The notes under the pieces were generated by a model. It saw only the letters and a list, made by a program, of their open reading frames with translations. It was not told the DNA's origin and ran no database searches. A program made the translations under genes and the position numbers. A stretch of 34,525 bases of DNA from Erysipelotrichaceae bacterium NK3D112 (GTDB taxonomy: Bacteria > Bacillota_I > Bacilli_A > Erysipelotrichales > Erysipelotrichaceae), in assembly GCA_000701725.1 (NCBI GenBank), contig JNJQ01000022.1:1-34525 (forward strand), given 5' to 3'. Below, piece by piece: positions 14,518 through 23,431 of this stretch. The first letter of the stretch is position 1; each line of letters starts with the position of its first letter.

Positions 14518-16359
14518 CTAGTTGAAGATGCCATCCACGATCTTTTCAAAATCCGTGCGCTTTTCCAGCTGACTGATCAGACCGAATGCCTGCGAGACAT
14601 GATCGGTGATAATGCCGTCCGCTTTGCTTAACAGGAAGTGTTTCTGGGAAGCAGGTTCATTCGGTGTCCATACCAGTACTTTCTTTCCCTGCCTATGGAT
14701 TGCATCCATGGCAGAAGCTGTCGCCGATTCTTCTTCAAGTCCGAGATAATCGCAGTTGAGTGCGGCTGTATTTCCGAATGAGAGGAATGTCAGATATCCT
14801 GTCTGAATTTCCGGATATGTCTTTTCGGTATAGTCGATCAGATCATACTGCAGGGAAATCAGCACACACTGATCTTCCATGCCTGCTTCCCGGACGATCC
14901 GCACGGTATCATCCGCCATCTGTTGATCGGCTGTATTCCCCTTCAGTTCAATAAACAATACAATTTTGTCTCTGGAAGCTTCCAGCATTTCCTCAAGTGT
15001 CGGCACCGGCTCCCCATCCACACGCAGTGCACGGACTTCTTCCAGTGTCATGTCCTCCGGTCTTTGATCAACACCTGCAGTACGCAGAAATGTCGAATCA
15101 TGGTTCAGCACATAATAACCGTCTTTTGTACGCTGGATATCAATCTCACTGCCGTATGCGCCAAGGGCCGCGGCTTTCTCCAGTCCTGCCACACAGTTTT
15201 CCGCGCCTTCACTTCCACCTGCCCTGTGGGCAATGATGGGACACGTGATCTTCGGCGGGAAGATATCATCGAATGCCTTGTTTCCAAGATACGAAATCAC
15301 AATGACGCCGGCAATACCCAGAACACAGGCCCCGATCAGATACGGATGGCGCTGGTGTTCCTGCACCGCGTATGTGATATCCGGCTCTTCCTTATATTGG
15401 TAATAGAGTTCTGTAATGCGCATCAGATAAAGCGGTACGGCAAAAATACCTGCGAATGCGAAGGCAGCCGAAGCGTTCATACAAACTGCCAGCAGCCAGA
15501 ACCGGCGCATTCCTTCCGTACTGACTCCCAGAAAATACAGCGGTATTCCCAGAAGCACCAGCCCGAGCAGGATCATGATCGCCGCACATGACAGAAAGTA
15601 TACACAATTGTTTTTGGTGTAGTTCTTCCAGTTTTTCTTCATCAATGAGCGGGAATCCATGAGCGAGCGTCTGACCGGAAGATCCTCGAGCAGGATCCCG
15701 TGCAGCGAGAACATATTGGCCAGACCGATGAGTGTGAAAACCACGATAGCAACAATATACAGCGCATTGTAAAGCGGTGTCGTCTCAATTACCGAAGTGA
15801 TGAATGTCGGTATGTAAAGTCCGTTTGTCAGGGAGATTGATATGCCGAATCCCAGAATCGGCGCAAGCAGTGCGATATACAATACAATGACGATGCCTGC
15901 CGGACAGAAGAATCTGCGGATATCCTCAATACTTTCCTTCATGCATTCCCATACCGTGAATTCTTCCTGTTTCAGCCGTTTGCCGCTGAACAGGATCATC
16001 GTGTTCAGGTCAAATGCCACATAGAGAAACAAGGTAACAAGCGCCATCACAATCAGCAGGATACCCTGCCAGGTTGTGAACAGGAACAGGAAATCACCGC
16101 TGCTGACCGCGACTCTTCCGGTCGAGTGCAGCGTCCATCGCATTGCTGTGCTCAGACCAAGCAGCAGAATTCCCAGCACCGCCTTGGATACGATCTGATA
16201 TCTCATGATATCCGGTATTGCCTGCAGATACGGCAGTACTGTGTTTTGCAACTGCTTTCGTTTCTGTTTTTGCTTTTGCTTCTGTTTCATCTTTCCATCT
16301 TCTTCCGACAGATATTGTACCAAAAATGTCATGTCTGGAGATAACGGGTTGGCATCCAA
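14518..16359 (-). CDS. Membrane glycerophosphodiester phosphodiesterase (GDPD with N-terminal membrane domain)
   Basis: A 613-residue protein. After a basic low-complexity start (repeated Lys-Gln), about seven or eight membrane helices form a GPDPase-type membrane domain. The last ~240 residues are a GDPD barrel: I-A-H-R-A-G-G-S-E-G-A-E-N-C (catalytic His and Glu), E-I-D-I-Q-R-T-K-D-G with a following N-H-D, E-L-K-G, and a final G-I-I-T-D-H. It should cleave glycerophosphodiesters or (lipo)teichoic-acid-type polyglycerophosphate at the outer membrane face; the substrate is inferred. The start is uncertain: a later ATG at 16290 (MKQKQ) is equally plausible, because a TACAAT -10-like box lies between the two. 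Confidence 0.9.
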   Translation of the reverse strand: MDANPLSPDMTFLVQYLSEEDGKMKQKQKQKQKRKQLQNTVLPYLQAIPDIMRYQIVSKAVLGILLLGLSTAMRWTLHSTGRVAVSSGDFLFLFTTWQGILLIVMALVTLFLYVAFDLNTMILFSGKRLKQEEFTVWECMKESIEDIRRFFCPAGIVIVLYIALLAPILGFGISISLTNGLYIPTFITSVIETTPLYNALYIVAIVVFTLIGLANMFSLHGILLEDLPVRRSLMDSRSLMKKNWKNYTKNNCVYFLSCAAIMILLGLVLLGIPLYFLGVSTEGMRRFWLLAVCMNASAAFAFAGIFAVPLYLMRITELYYQYKEEPDITYAVQEHQRHPYLIGACVLGIAGVIVISYLGNKAFDDIFPPKITCPIIAHRAGGSEGAENCVAGLEKAAALGAYGSEIDIQRTKDGYYVLNHDSTFLRTAGVDQRPEDMTLEEVRALRVDGEPVPTLEEMLEASRDKIVLFIELKGNTADQQMADDTVRIVREAGMEDQCVLISLQYDLIDYTEKTYPEIQTGYLTFLSFGNTAALNCDYLGLEEESATASAMDAIHRQGKKVLVWTPNEPASQKHFLLSKADGIITDHVSQAFGLISQLEKRTDFEKIVDGIFN

Positions 16360-16452
16360 AAGAGAACATTCATCAGAAACTTCCGATTGAAAACGATTAA
16401 ACCGGCAGTGTATTTCCGGCAGCTGAAGCGTTCAGGTATGGTTCTGCCACGT

Positions 16453-16499
16453 AAAAAGGCAATGGTTCCAAGGATACCCTCCTTTGAATTCATTGCCTT
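16453..16499 (-). terminator. Terminator of the large surface protein gene
   Basis: AAGGCAATG (16491-16499 on minus) pairs with CATTGCCTT (16456-16464), nine perfect base pairs around a long inner loop, followed by TTTT. It starts 58 nt downstream of the stop at 16558. Confidence 0.75.
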
Positions 16500-16557
16500 G
16501 AATTTCATTCATCCGCGGATTTATCCCGTGTCAGTCCTGGAATTTTCCGGAATGTTT

Positions 16558-19500
16558 TTAATTGGATGCTCTCTTGCGTCTTTCGTAAATCAGGATCAGC
16601 GAGAGGATTGCAGAGACCGTCAGAACACCGGCATAAATTCCGGCATTTGATGAATCAGCGGTATTTGCGGAAGATGTGTTCTGATTGTTTCCGGACTGAT
16701 CGGAAGGAGCAGGCTTAGGCGCAGGAGTTGGTTCCGGTGACGGAGTCGGATCGGCAGGAGTGTCTTCATCCGGATTATTAAGTTCTTCAACATCCCAATA
16801 CTTGTAATACCATTCAGGCAGGGTCTTCAGAGGTCTGTATTTCTCTGCCGGCTGATCTTCGTCCACAACCTCTTCACCTTCAAGAACTCTCACGCCCAGA
16901 TTCGGGCATTTGTCACGTAGAGGAGCACCGAGTTTTCCGAAATCAAACGTTGCTGTGCTTCCGAGTTTCAGACCTGAGAAGCTTTCTTCACCGTAAACTT
17001 CAAGCGTTTCACTGTTATAGAATACAACTTTGCCGCTTCTTGGTTTTATGCCGTATCCTTTGATCTCAACCGTATATGAATCATTGTCCTTACTGTATCT
17101 GTAATCATAGTCGGTATCACTGATCACAGTGATGCCCGCTGATAAATCAACAGGTATTTCCGTCTGGATTTCTTCTTTCGGATATTTCGATGAGCTGCCG
17201 ATGAGGGCAATTGTATACTCAGGCTCATCAGCCATTGTATCCGGAATCGTCACTGTAATGACATCCGTATGACCGGGCAGCAGTTTTTCAAGATTCTGTC
17301 TTCCGAGCGAAATATATTCAGATGATACTGTATTCTGCACATTCTGAACTCTGAGGGCAGAGCTTTCAGACTTGATGACTTTGCGGGCATACACATCCAC
17401 ATAATCAATCGGCACAAGACCGTTGTTTCTGAATTCAACGCTGATTTCAGCATGTGTGGTTCCGTCCAGTTCACGTGCATTGTCAAGTTCCGCATTTGTC
17501 AGGGATACATGCGTGTTTTCAGCGCCGACCTGGATGTAGAGGTTGCTGACACCGTCAACGAATTCTCCGTTTGCAGCGGAGTATTCCTGGGTTGAGTATA
17601 CGATCACAGGCTCATCATCACCGACAAACACACCGTCGAAGTAATTGACATTCGTATTTTCCGCAACATCCGTTATATCCGTTCTTCCGTATTCCGTCGA
17701 AGCGCTGCTGATCCGGGCATAGCCGGACAGATTCTGTGATGTGCCTTCGGATTTCAGATAACCGATCACATTTGAGCCATTCAGATCACCGATCAGCTGA
17801 TAGGTTGCCTCAGGCATTCCCTCTTTATCCGACTGCGGGAAAATCTGATCCGCATTGTCATTATTGGTACCATTGGCGGTATATAAAGCCCCGTCCCGCA
17901 TGAATGTCAGGGTTACAGTTCCGTCAGTATTTGCAAATGCGCCGTTCCATGCGTTTGAGAATGTTCTCTTGATTCCTCCATCAGAAATCACATTGACTGT
18001 TTTTGAACCGCTTGCTTCAACCGAGTACGCGGCAGCGGGCATGACTGCGCCGCTTTCGCTGAAGTAATACTGGCCGCCGTCAAATCTTATGATCCGTCCG
18101 GCAACGTGATCAACCACTTCGGGTTCCCAGTAACCACCCTCAGGATTATATTCGAACACCAGGATGTCATGCTCACTGTTCTCAGACAGTCCGGCAGGGT
18201 CTTCCTCAGGATTTGTGTATGCGAACACATGCGGATAAAGGGCTTCGCTCTTCGCATATCCGACAGCCGAACCGCCGAGAAGATATTCATTGCTTTTGGA
18301 AACGATTTCGAAGTTTGTCCAGCGGTTGAACTCAACATCGTATTTTGCAAAGCACAGCTGCATATCAGAAACAGCATCCCTGAGTGTAAGATTTGCAGAT
18401 TGGGCATCCGTTCCCCTTAACCAGGTCGCATACAGCGAGTCATATTCCGGTCCGCGGGTCAGACGGGGGCTGAAATCTCCGCCGGTATCTTCGATATGAT
18501 CCTCATCTATATCCAGAACGACCGGTTTCGGTTCGGTAATATACTTAGTGTCATGATGATAGATTGAATACAGCAGTTCCCCCTTCTTTCCGGGTTCTCT
18601 GCTGTCATTGTTTCCAACCAGCAGAATCAGAGCTGTATCATGTTCGCCTTCATAGAGATTCTTGATCTGGATTCCGTTTTCAGGATGAATATTATCTGCC
18701 AGCTTTGTGGAGAAGCTTCTGTCTCCGAGCATATGACCGTCAGATCCGGCATAGAGTTTCGCATGATCCTCATCAGGCTGATCAAGATTTTGCGTATGCC
18801 ATATGGTTTCGCCGGATGTTTCATTGACTTCATATATCTGATTGGCGTATCCGCTCGCGACCAGATTTTCAATTTCATTATTCATCCTCTCCTGCACATT
18901 CACCGTATCAGGCAGTGTCAGGGTTTGTTTTCCGTCTTTTATTTTGCCCTCTTTGAAATCAAGGCGGCCTTCAGTGAATTTGAATTTGAAAATCGTTCTT
19001 CCGAATAATTTTGCCTTCAATCCGACCTCGCCGTCCAGATAGCAGTCTTTTGCCTGCTGTACCGGCATAAACTGGAAATTCGCCATAAATGTGGCAGATC
19101 CGTAAATACCGGCCGATAACAGACAGCCGATACCGATACCGCCATACAATTCAAGTCCTGAAAGGAATCCAAGCTGAAGATCCACCTCAAACGGTGTCTT
19201 TCCTTCCGGCTCAACAGTAAACTGAACAAGTCCCTGAACACCCAGGGTGATCGTGATACTGTATGTGAATACGGAATACTGGCCTGCCTGTTCAATTCCC
19301 GAGCCGAGATAGAACTGCAGCTGACCGCCCATCTTCCGCGGATTATCATCATAAGAAACCGCATATCCGCCGACGGACCAGACCAGACCAAGGCTGCCGC
19401 GTTCGTGTTTTGATTTTTCATCTTCCCATGATTCATATACCTTGCCGTGGGCGAGTGATGTAAACTCACCTCTGGAAGCTTTCTCCCAGAAGCCCTGCTC

Positions 19501-20166
19501 ACTGGAATTCCATCCGATACCGAGAACACTGTGCCCGTCAGGGAAATGCTTGTATGTGCAAGGCATCGGGATCACATTGATTTCAAAACCCGCTTTCGGC
19601 ATAAAACTGCTCATATCAATGGCTATGCCTTCCTTGGGACCGAATGACATATCCACACTTTCAAATAACTGCCTTGCCTCATTCTGCTTGACAATGATTC
19701 CAAGCATCGTATCAACGATGACTTCATTCCAGTCCCATACACGCACCCTGATACCGCAATCTGCAGGCAGATCGTATGAATTTCCTGCATATGTATCGCA
19801 TACTCCGCCGCCCATTGCATCCCCGAGCCGGGTTTCCTGGCCATCCTGTGTTATGGAAGAAACCTCGATAACCATTGCTCGAGGTGCGAGCCAGTCATCA
19901 TATTCAAAATGCAGGTTCATCGGAGCGTCAGTTCCGTTATCGACCGTAAAAATATCGTTCCAGACATCTTTCTCAACACCGCCGTATGACAGAGTAACGG
20001 ACTTTATATGCTCTGATCCTTTACCATTATGAACTGTATCATTTTCTGTATGATCCTCTGCAGATACGGGTAGTGAGGCGGAAATGAGGAGTGAAAACAC
20101 GAACAGTGTTTTTAACAAAAAACCGAATACCTGATTGAATCTCAATGTAGCGCTGTGTTTTTTCAT
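16558..20166 (-). CDS. Large secreted surface protein (1202 aa) with anchor-like C-terminus
   Basis: A 1202-residue protein with an N-terminal signal peptide ending near V-S-A-E (residues 1-36). A long beta-rich ectodomain of unknown function follows. Parts near residues 910-1070 look like Ig/CARDB-type beta-sandwiches (H-A-E-I-S-V-E-F-R-N-N-G). A Pro-rich spacer lies at about 1135-1155 (T-P-S-P-E-P-T-P-A-P). The tail has N-T-A-D-S at 1168-1172, a hydrophobic helix (~1177-1194) and E-R-R-K-R. This is sorting-signal layout, but with N-T-A-D-S where LPxTG would be. The ATG at 20166 follows AAAGGA. Few cysteines and no recognisable catalytic motif were seen. It is transcribed alone. Confidence 0.8.
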   Translation of the reverse strand: MKKHSATLRFNQVFGFLLKTLFVFSLLISASLPVSAEDHTENDTVHNGKGSEHIKSVTLSYGGVEKDVWNDIFTVDNGTDAPMNLHFEYDDWLAPRAMVIEVSSITQDGQETRLGDAMGGGVCDTYAGNSYDLPADCGIRVRVWDWNEVIVDTMLGIIVKQNEARQLFESVDMSFGPKEGIAIDMSSFMPKAGFEINVIPMPCTYKHFPDGHSVLGIGWNSSEQGFWEKASRGEFTSLAHGKVYESWEDEKSKHERGSLGLVWSVGGYAVSYDDNPRKMGGQLQFYLGSGIEQAGQYSVFTYSITITLGVQGLVQFTVEPEGKTPFEVDLQLGFLSGLELYGGIGIGCLLSAGIYGSATFMANFQFMPVQQAKDCYLDGEVGLKAKLFGRTIFKFKFTEGRLDFKEGKIKDGKQTLTLPDTVNVQERMNNEIENLVASGYANQIYEVNETSGETIWHTQNLDQPDEDHAKLYAGSDGHMLGDRSFSTKLADNIHPENGIQIKNLYEGEHDTALILLVGNNDSREPGKKGELLYSIYHHDTKYITEPKPVVLDIDEDHIEDTGGDFSPRLTRGPEYDSLYATWLRGTDAQSANLTLRDAVSDMQLCFAKYDVEFNRWTNFEIVSKSNEYLLGGSAVGYAKSEALYPHVFAYTNPEEDPAGLSENSEHDILVFEYNPEGGYWEPEVVDHVAGRIIRFDGGQYYFSESGAVMPAAAYSVEASGSKTVNVISDGGIKRTFSNAWNGAFANTDGTVTLTFMRDGALYTANGTNNDNADQIFPQSDKEGMPEATYQLIGDLNGSNVIGYLKSEGTSQNLSGYARISSASTEYGRTDITDVAENTNVNYFDGVFVGDDEPVIVYSTQEYSAANGEFVDGVSNLYIQVGAENTHVSLTNAELDNARELDGTTHAEISVEFRNNGLVPIDYVDVYARKVIKSESSALRVQNVQNTVSSEYISLGRQNLEKLLPGHTDVITVTIPDTMADEPEYTIALIGSSSKYPKEEIQTEIPVDLSAGITVISDTDYDYRYSKDNDSYTVEIKGYGIKPRSGKVVFYNSETLEVYGEESFSGLKLGSTATFDFGKLGAPLRDKCPNLGVRVLEGEEVVDEDQPAEKYRPLKTLPEWYYKYWDVEELNNPDEDTPADPTPSPEPTPAPKPAPSDQSGNNQNTSSANTADSSNAGIYAGVLTVSAILSLILIYERRKRASN

Positions 20167-20380
20167 TGTTGGCTGTGTCCTTTCGTCTTTTTACCGGTAA
20201 GGTTGGAAATGGCGGAGGGAATGAACCATGCATCCCTGAGGTGAATGTGCTTTTGAACTGTCACGCGGCGCATCATGCATGCACTCCGCAGCGAAAAACA
20301 GTTCATTTCCCGATGAATCATCTGCTGTTATTGATTGTTCATAATCATTTGCATTCCAATGCAGACTGTTAAACATTTTT

Positions 20381-20408
20381 ATTATATTGAAAACCCTACC
20401 AAGATCAA
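20381..20408 (-). promoter_or_regulatory. Promoter of the large surface protein gene
   Basis: On the minus strand TTGATC (20403-20408) and TATAAT (20381-20386) are separated by 16 bp. This leaves an untranslated leader of roughly 200 nt before the ATG at 20166. The leader contains repeated GCATGC/GATGCAT words but no riboswitch class that I recognise. The remainder of the 20167-20614 gap holds nothing else I can support apart from the plus-strand promoter near 20563. Confidence 0.6.
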
Positions 20409-20538
20409 TTGTCCAATTCCACATTGACATATTTCTGTAAAAAATGTCTGCTCAGAAGAGAACTCCCCTGCTATTCAGACTGCATGCAAAAGCTCCGGCT
20501 GAGTCACAAAAAGAAATTTCATGAACATTCCGTTTTCC

Positions 20539-20571
20539 ATGACTTCAGCAGATCAGCTAAGGTATGATAAT
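20539..20571 (+). promoter_or_regulatory. Probable promoter of the TfoX-N gene
   Basis: ATGACT (20539-20544, 4 of 6 to TTGACA) and TATGAT (20563-20568, continuing AAT) are 18 bp apart, about 50 bp upstream of the ATG at 20615. Confidence 0.4.
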
Positions 20572-20614
20572 ACTGTAGACAAAAGATCACTCAGATGATC
20601 ATGGAGACATCATT

Positions 20615-20929
20615 ATGGCATCAGGCAAAGACTATCTGGATTTCATTCTCAGTCAGCTCTCAGAACTGGATGATATTTCCTGGCGGGCAATGATGGGAGA
20701 ATTCATTATTTATTATCGGGGCAAGGTGATCGGCGGGATCTATGACAACCGCTTTCTGGTGAAACCGGTCGAATCCGCAAAGCTCATGATGCCGGATGCA
20801 CATTACGAAGCGCCCTATGAAGGTGCAAAGGAAATGCTGCTGGTCACTGATGTGGACAGCAGGGATTTCCTGAAAGCACTGGTGGAAGCGATGTATCCGC
20901 AGCTGCCGGCCGCAAAGAAAAAGAAGTAA
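20615..20929 (+). CDS. TfoX N-terminal-domain protein
   Basis: A 104-residue protein matching the TfoX/Sxy N-terminal domain: R-A-M-M-G-E-F-I-I-Y-Y-R-G-K-V-I-G-G-I-Y-D, then a Lys-Pro-Val motif, and a C-terminal helix before a Lys-rich tail (K-K-K-K). In proteobacteria TfoX controls competence, but stand-alone N-domains in Firmicutes have no established role, so I give none. There is no TfoX C-terminal domain, which is normal for this short type. GGAGA lies upstream of the ATG. It is followed 28 nt later by a small membrane protein gene in the same direction. Confidence 0.85.
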   Translation: MASGKDYLDFILSQLSELDDISWRAMMGEFIIYYRGKVIGGIYDNRFLVKPVESAKLMMPDAHYEAPYEGAKEMLLVTDVDSRDFLKALVEAMYPQLPAAKKKK

Positions 20930-20957
20930 GCAAACAGGAATTTGCAGGAGGAATCAT

Positions 20958-21236
20958 ATGTGGCTGGTTTCAGGATTGGCATCGATCATCACTGCTGTTT
21001 TAAATCTGATCTCATGGACACAGGGCAAAGAAACAAGCTATTACAGGTTTGCAAGTGTTTCTTTAACTGCGCTGACAATGTGTGCTTTCTACAGCGACGG
21101 TGCAAAAAGAGTCATGGCTGAAGACTGGGGCGGATTAATGGATATCATGCCGGCAATGTCTTCAGCGCTATGGGTATGTGTCATCGCCTCGATACTGATT
21201 AACGGTATTACTTTGTTTGCAAAGAAAAGCAGATAA
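20958..21236 (+). CDS. Small membrane protein, unknown function
   Basis: A 92-residue protein with about three hydrophobic segments (1-18, 28-46, 65-86) and a Lys-rich C-terminus. GCAGGAGGAATCAT immediately before the ATG is an excellent ribosome site. It is probably co-transcribed with the TfoX-N gene. A perfect hairpin (GTACGCTT/AAGCGTAC, 21251-21269) without a T tract follows it. I do not recognise the family. Confidence 0.72.
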   Translation: MWLVSGLASIITAVLNLISWTQGKETSYYRFASVSLTALTMCAFYSDGAKRVMAEDWGGLMDIMPAMSSALWVCVIASILINGITLFAKKSR

Positions 21237-21250
21237 ATTCAGGTTTTCCG

Positions 21251-21269
21251 GTACGCTTCAAAAGCGTAC
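21251..21269 (+). repeat. Perfect 8-bp inverted repeat after the small membrane protein gene
   Basis: GTACGCTT and AAGCGTAC are exact complements with a 3-nt loop, 14 nt after the stop codon. No T tract follows, so it is an mRNA-end hairpin or an operator for the next gene rather than a standard terminator. Confidence 0.6.
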
Positions 21270-21384
21270 TGAACATACGTTCAAAATATTAAGAAATGCC
21301 CGGTCAGAAGGACTGTCCTGTTTTGGTGAAAATGTACCAGAATAGAACGAGCCGTGTAAGCAGTTTGCGGAAAATGCGGGAATC

Positions 21385-21840
21385 ATGGCTGTGTCTGAAA
21401 TGAATGAATCACAGACACATATTCAGCAGGAATCAAACATGAAAAACAAAAAGTTCATTTATATCGGAATTCTGATCGCTGCAGTGATCGCAATCGCTCT
21501 GATCCTGTCCAATCGGACCAGCTCTTTCTTCAGAGTGGACAACAATGATGACAATACAATCAGTATTACCGCCCAGAAAGCAGCCGCTGAATCAGGCGGA
21601 GTGGGATATATCACGATCGCAGAAGGTCAGGAACTCTACGTCCGCGCCAATATGACAGACGGAAGCACGGTTAAAACTGAACTGCTTCCCAGAGAAGTTG
21701 ATGCGACCACAAAAGTCCTGATGGAAGAAAACATCACCGGAATCGATGCGCAGTACTTTGAACTGCCTGCAGGCGATTATACAATCCGTTTCACCGCCGA
21801 AAAAGGCGCGGAAGGAACGATGGATATCAGCGCAAAATAA
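21385..21840 (+). CDS. Membrane-anchored hypothetical protein
   Basis: A protein of 151 residues, or 133 if it starts at the ATG at 21439 (MKNKKFIYIG), which is preceded by AGGAA and gives a cleaner N-terminus. One hydrophobic helix (about residues 24-42 of the long form) is followed by an extracytoplasmic beta-rich domain ending in G-T-M-D-I-S-A-K. The C-terminal part (G-D-Y-T-I-R-F-T-A-E) resembles small binding or stalk domains, but I do not recognise a family. A terminator follows. Confidence 0.65.
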   Translation: MAVSEMNESQTHIQQESNMKNKKFIYIGILIAAVIAIALILSNRTSSFFRVDNNDDNTISITAQKAAAESGGVGYITIAEGQELYVRANMTDGSTVKTELLPREVDATTKVLMEENITGIDAQYFELPAGDYTIRFTAEKGAEGTMDISAK

Positions 21841-21865
21841 TTTACAGGTTTAGGCATACTGATTA

Positions 21866-21914
21866 AAAACTCCCTTCTCACAGCTGTAAGTACATGTGCG
21901 GAAAGGAGTTTTTT
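21866..21914 (+). terminator. Terminator after the anchored hypothetical protein
   Basis: AAAACTCC (21866-21873) pairs with GGAGTTTT (21905-21912), the pairing extended by CTT/AAG, and six T end the structure. Confidence 0.7.
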
Positions 21915-21991
21915 CAGTTATTCAATTCAAACGGATCAGAAATACAGCATGCAAAGATCATTCTTCAGACATGCGGTTCAGCGTGGACTGC

Positions 21992-22115
21992 TCATCTTTC
22001 ATCCATGGCATACAAAGCAAGCTTGGCATAGAAATCCTCGAAAATCCATGTGGAATCAACTTCGTCATACACACGGATGTGTTCCGGCAGTTTTATGCTT
22101 TTTTCAGAACGATCT
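21992..22115 (-). pseudogene. Short protein-like remnant overlapping the tlpA-like gene end
   Basis: A frame on the minus strand reads K-L-P-E-H-I-R-V-Y-D-E-V-D-S-T-W-I-F, then E-D-F-Y-A-K-L-A-L-Y-A-M-D-E-R and a stop at 21992-21994. The residue mix is that of a real protein end, but there is no start codon: a stop lies upstream in frame inside the end of the tlpA-like gene. It may be a decayed downstream gene. I cannot assign a family. Confidence 0.35.
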
Positions 22116-23325
22116 GAACCTCATGTGTATCCTGCGCAACGGCAAACTCTTCTGTGCATGCCGCATAGCCTTCCGGCGCTTTCTGAATATGAACCGTATA
22201 CTGTCCCTGCTCAGCTGCGAATGATGCTGTGCCGGTTTCATCTGTTTTGGAGAACATGCAGGTGACGTCATCGCAGAACTGAACTCTTGCGCCTTCTACC
22301 GGAGCGCCGCTCTCATCTTTGACAATGACACGGTAATCCTTCTTGTCTGACTCAGCTGCGGGCTGTGCGGAAACTGCGGATACTTCCTCATGGTTCAGAA
22401 GACTGTCGATTGTCTTTTCATACTCGGAAATATCACCCGGCACGCCGATTACGGGACAGGTCAGAATCTTTCCTTCCCTGTCCACAAAGAATGATGTCGG
22501 GAATGAATCGATCGCAAGTTCATCCATGCCTTCATACGGCAGAAGATTGATATATGAAAGGTTCTTTTCCCTGATCAGGGCTTTGCATTCGTAATTCTTG
22601 TCATCCGCGTCATCGCAGATGCCGATGATGGCGGCATTCTTCGCTTCCAGACGGCGATGCATATTGCCGAGCTCTTCCAGTTCGCCTTTGCACGGTCCGC
22701 ACCAGGTTGCCCAGATGTTGATCATCGTCACCTCATGTGAACCGAAAAGATCTTCACTCTTCACGGAATTGCCGTCGACATCTTTTGTTTCAAAATGAAT
22801 GGTTTTGCCGACAAGATCCGCGCCTTGAATCTGCGGACCGATATATTCCGCATTTTTCATTGCGTCAATCCATACCTTCTGCAGTGTACGGAACTCTTCC
22901 GCGAATTCCGGACTCTGCGCCTTCATGAAGGCTTCTTCACTGTCGTGGTCGGTAACTGCATAGTATGTGATGTCCTTGTATCTGCCGACTTCAATGAATG
23001 AGTCATCGGATACACTTCCCATCTGCATCTTCTCTTTGATTTCCTTGATGCTTAATCCGCCCTCTATGCCGATGATGACCAGCAGCACACCCATGGCATC
23101 AGCAGCTTTCTGACTGTCTTCCTCACTCATTTCACCGCCTTTTGCTTTCTTTCCCATCGCCGCCAGTTCTTCGGCGCTGGTTGCGAAATAAGTGCACATC
23201 ATGAAATATGTGCCGTCTCCCCTGCCTCCGATTTCCATCGGTGAAAGCATTCCCTTGGTATGCTCAAATGCCTCAGGCCAGTTCATGCGGAATCCCATTT
23301 TATAAAATGTCACAGTTTTTGCCAT
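22093..23325 (-). CDS. TlpA-like thioredoxin-fold protein with extra N- and C-terminal domains
   Basis: A 410-residue protein. The centre (~165-315) is a TlpA/redoxin fold with W-A-T-W-C-G-P-C (Cys209, Cys212), followed by the family cis-proline segment D-S-F-P-T-S-F-F. The N-terminal ~160 residues are an unrecognised domain with no signal peptide. The C-terminal ~75 residues look like a carboxypeptidase-regulatory/SpaA-type beta-sandwich (G-A-P-V-E-G-A-R-V-Q-F, D-E-T-G-T-A-S-F), which is usually extracellular. The cell location is therefore unclear. The start is ATG at 23325 (MAKTV) after GAGGAAG. A TATAAT box at 23352-23357 is a likely -10. It appears to be a single-gene unit. Confidence 0.85.
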   Translation of the reverse strand: MAKTVTFYKMGFRMNWPEAFEHTKGMLSPMEIGGRGDGTYFMMCTYFATSAEELAAMGKKAKGGEMSEEDSQKAADAMGVLLVIIGIEGGLSIKEIKEKMQMGSVSDDSFIEVGRYKDITYYAVTDHDSEEAFMKAQSPEFAEEFRTLQKVWIDAMKNAEYIGPQIQGADLVGKTIHFETKDVDGNSVKSEDLFGSHEVTMINIWATWCGPCKGELEELGNMHRRLEAKNAAIIGICDDADDKNYECKALIREKNLSYINLLPYEGMDELAIDSFPTSFFVDREGKILTCPVIGVPGDISEYEKTIDSLLNHEEVSAVSAQPAAESDKKDYRVIVKDESGAPVEGARVQFCDDVTCMFSKTDETGTASFAAEQGQYTVHIQKAPEGYAACTEEFAVAQDTHEVQIVLKKA

Positions 23326-23431
23326 GATCTTCCTCACTTTCCATGTCACTTATTATAAGTTTATCTGTTGAAACTCCATACAGTTTCTATCCTTATATTA
23401 TATTTCAAAAGATGAAGATCAAGGTATTGCT

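Noticed and set aside
16260-16300. Repeated CAGAAG/CAAAAG hexamers at the GDPD start as a phase-variation tract
   Set aside because: The units vary in sequence and are in multiples of three codons encoding Lys-Gln, so slippage would not switch the frame; treated as low-complexity coding sequence.
19442-20032. Plus-strand open frame of 196 codons opposite the surface protein gene
   Set aside because: Antisense to the N-terminal part of the 1202-residue protein, Ser/Pro-rich shadow composition, no ribosome site.
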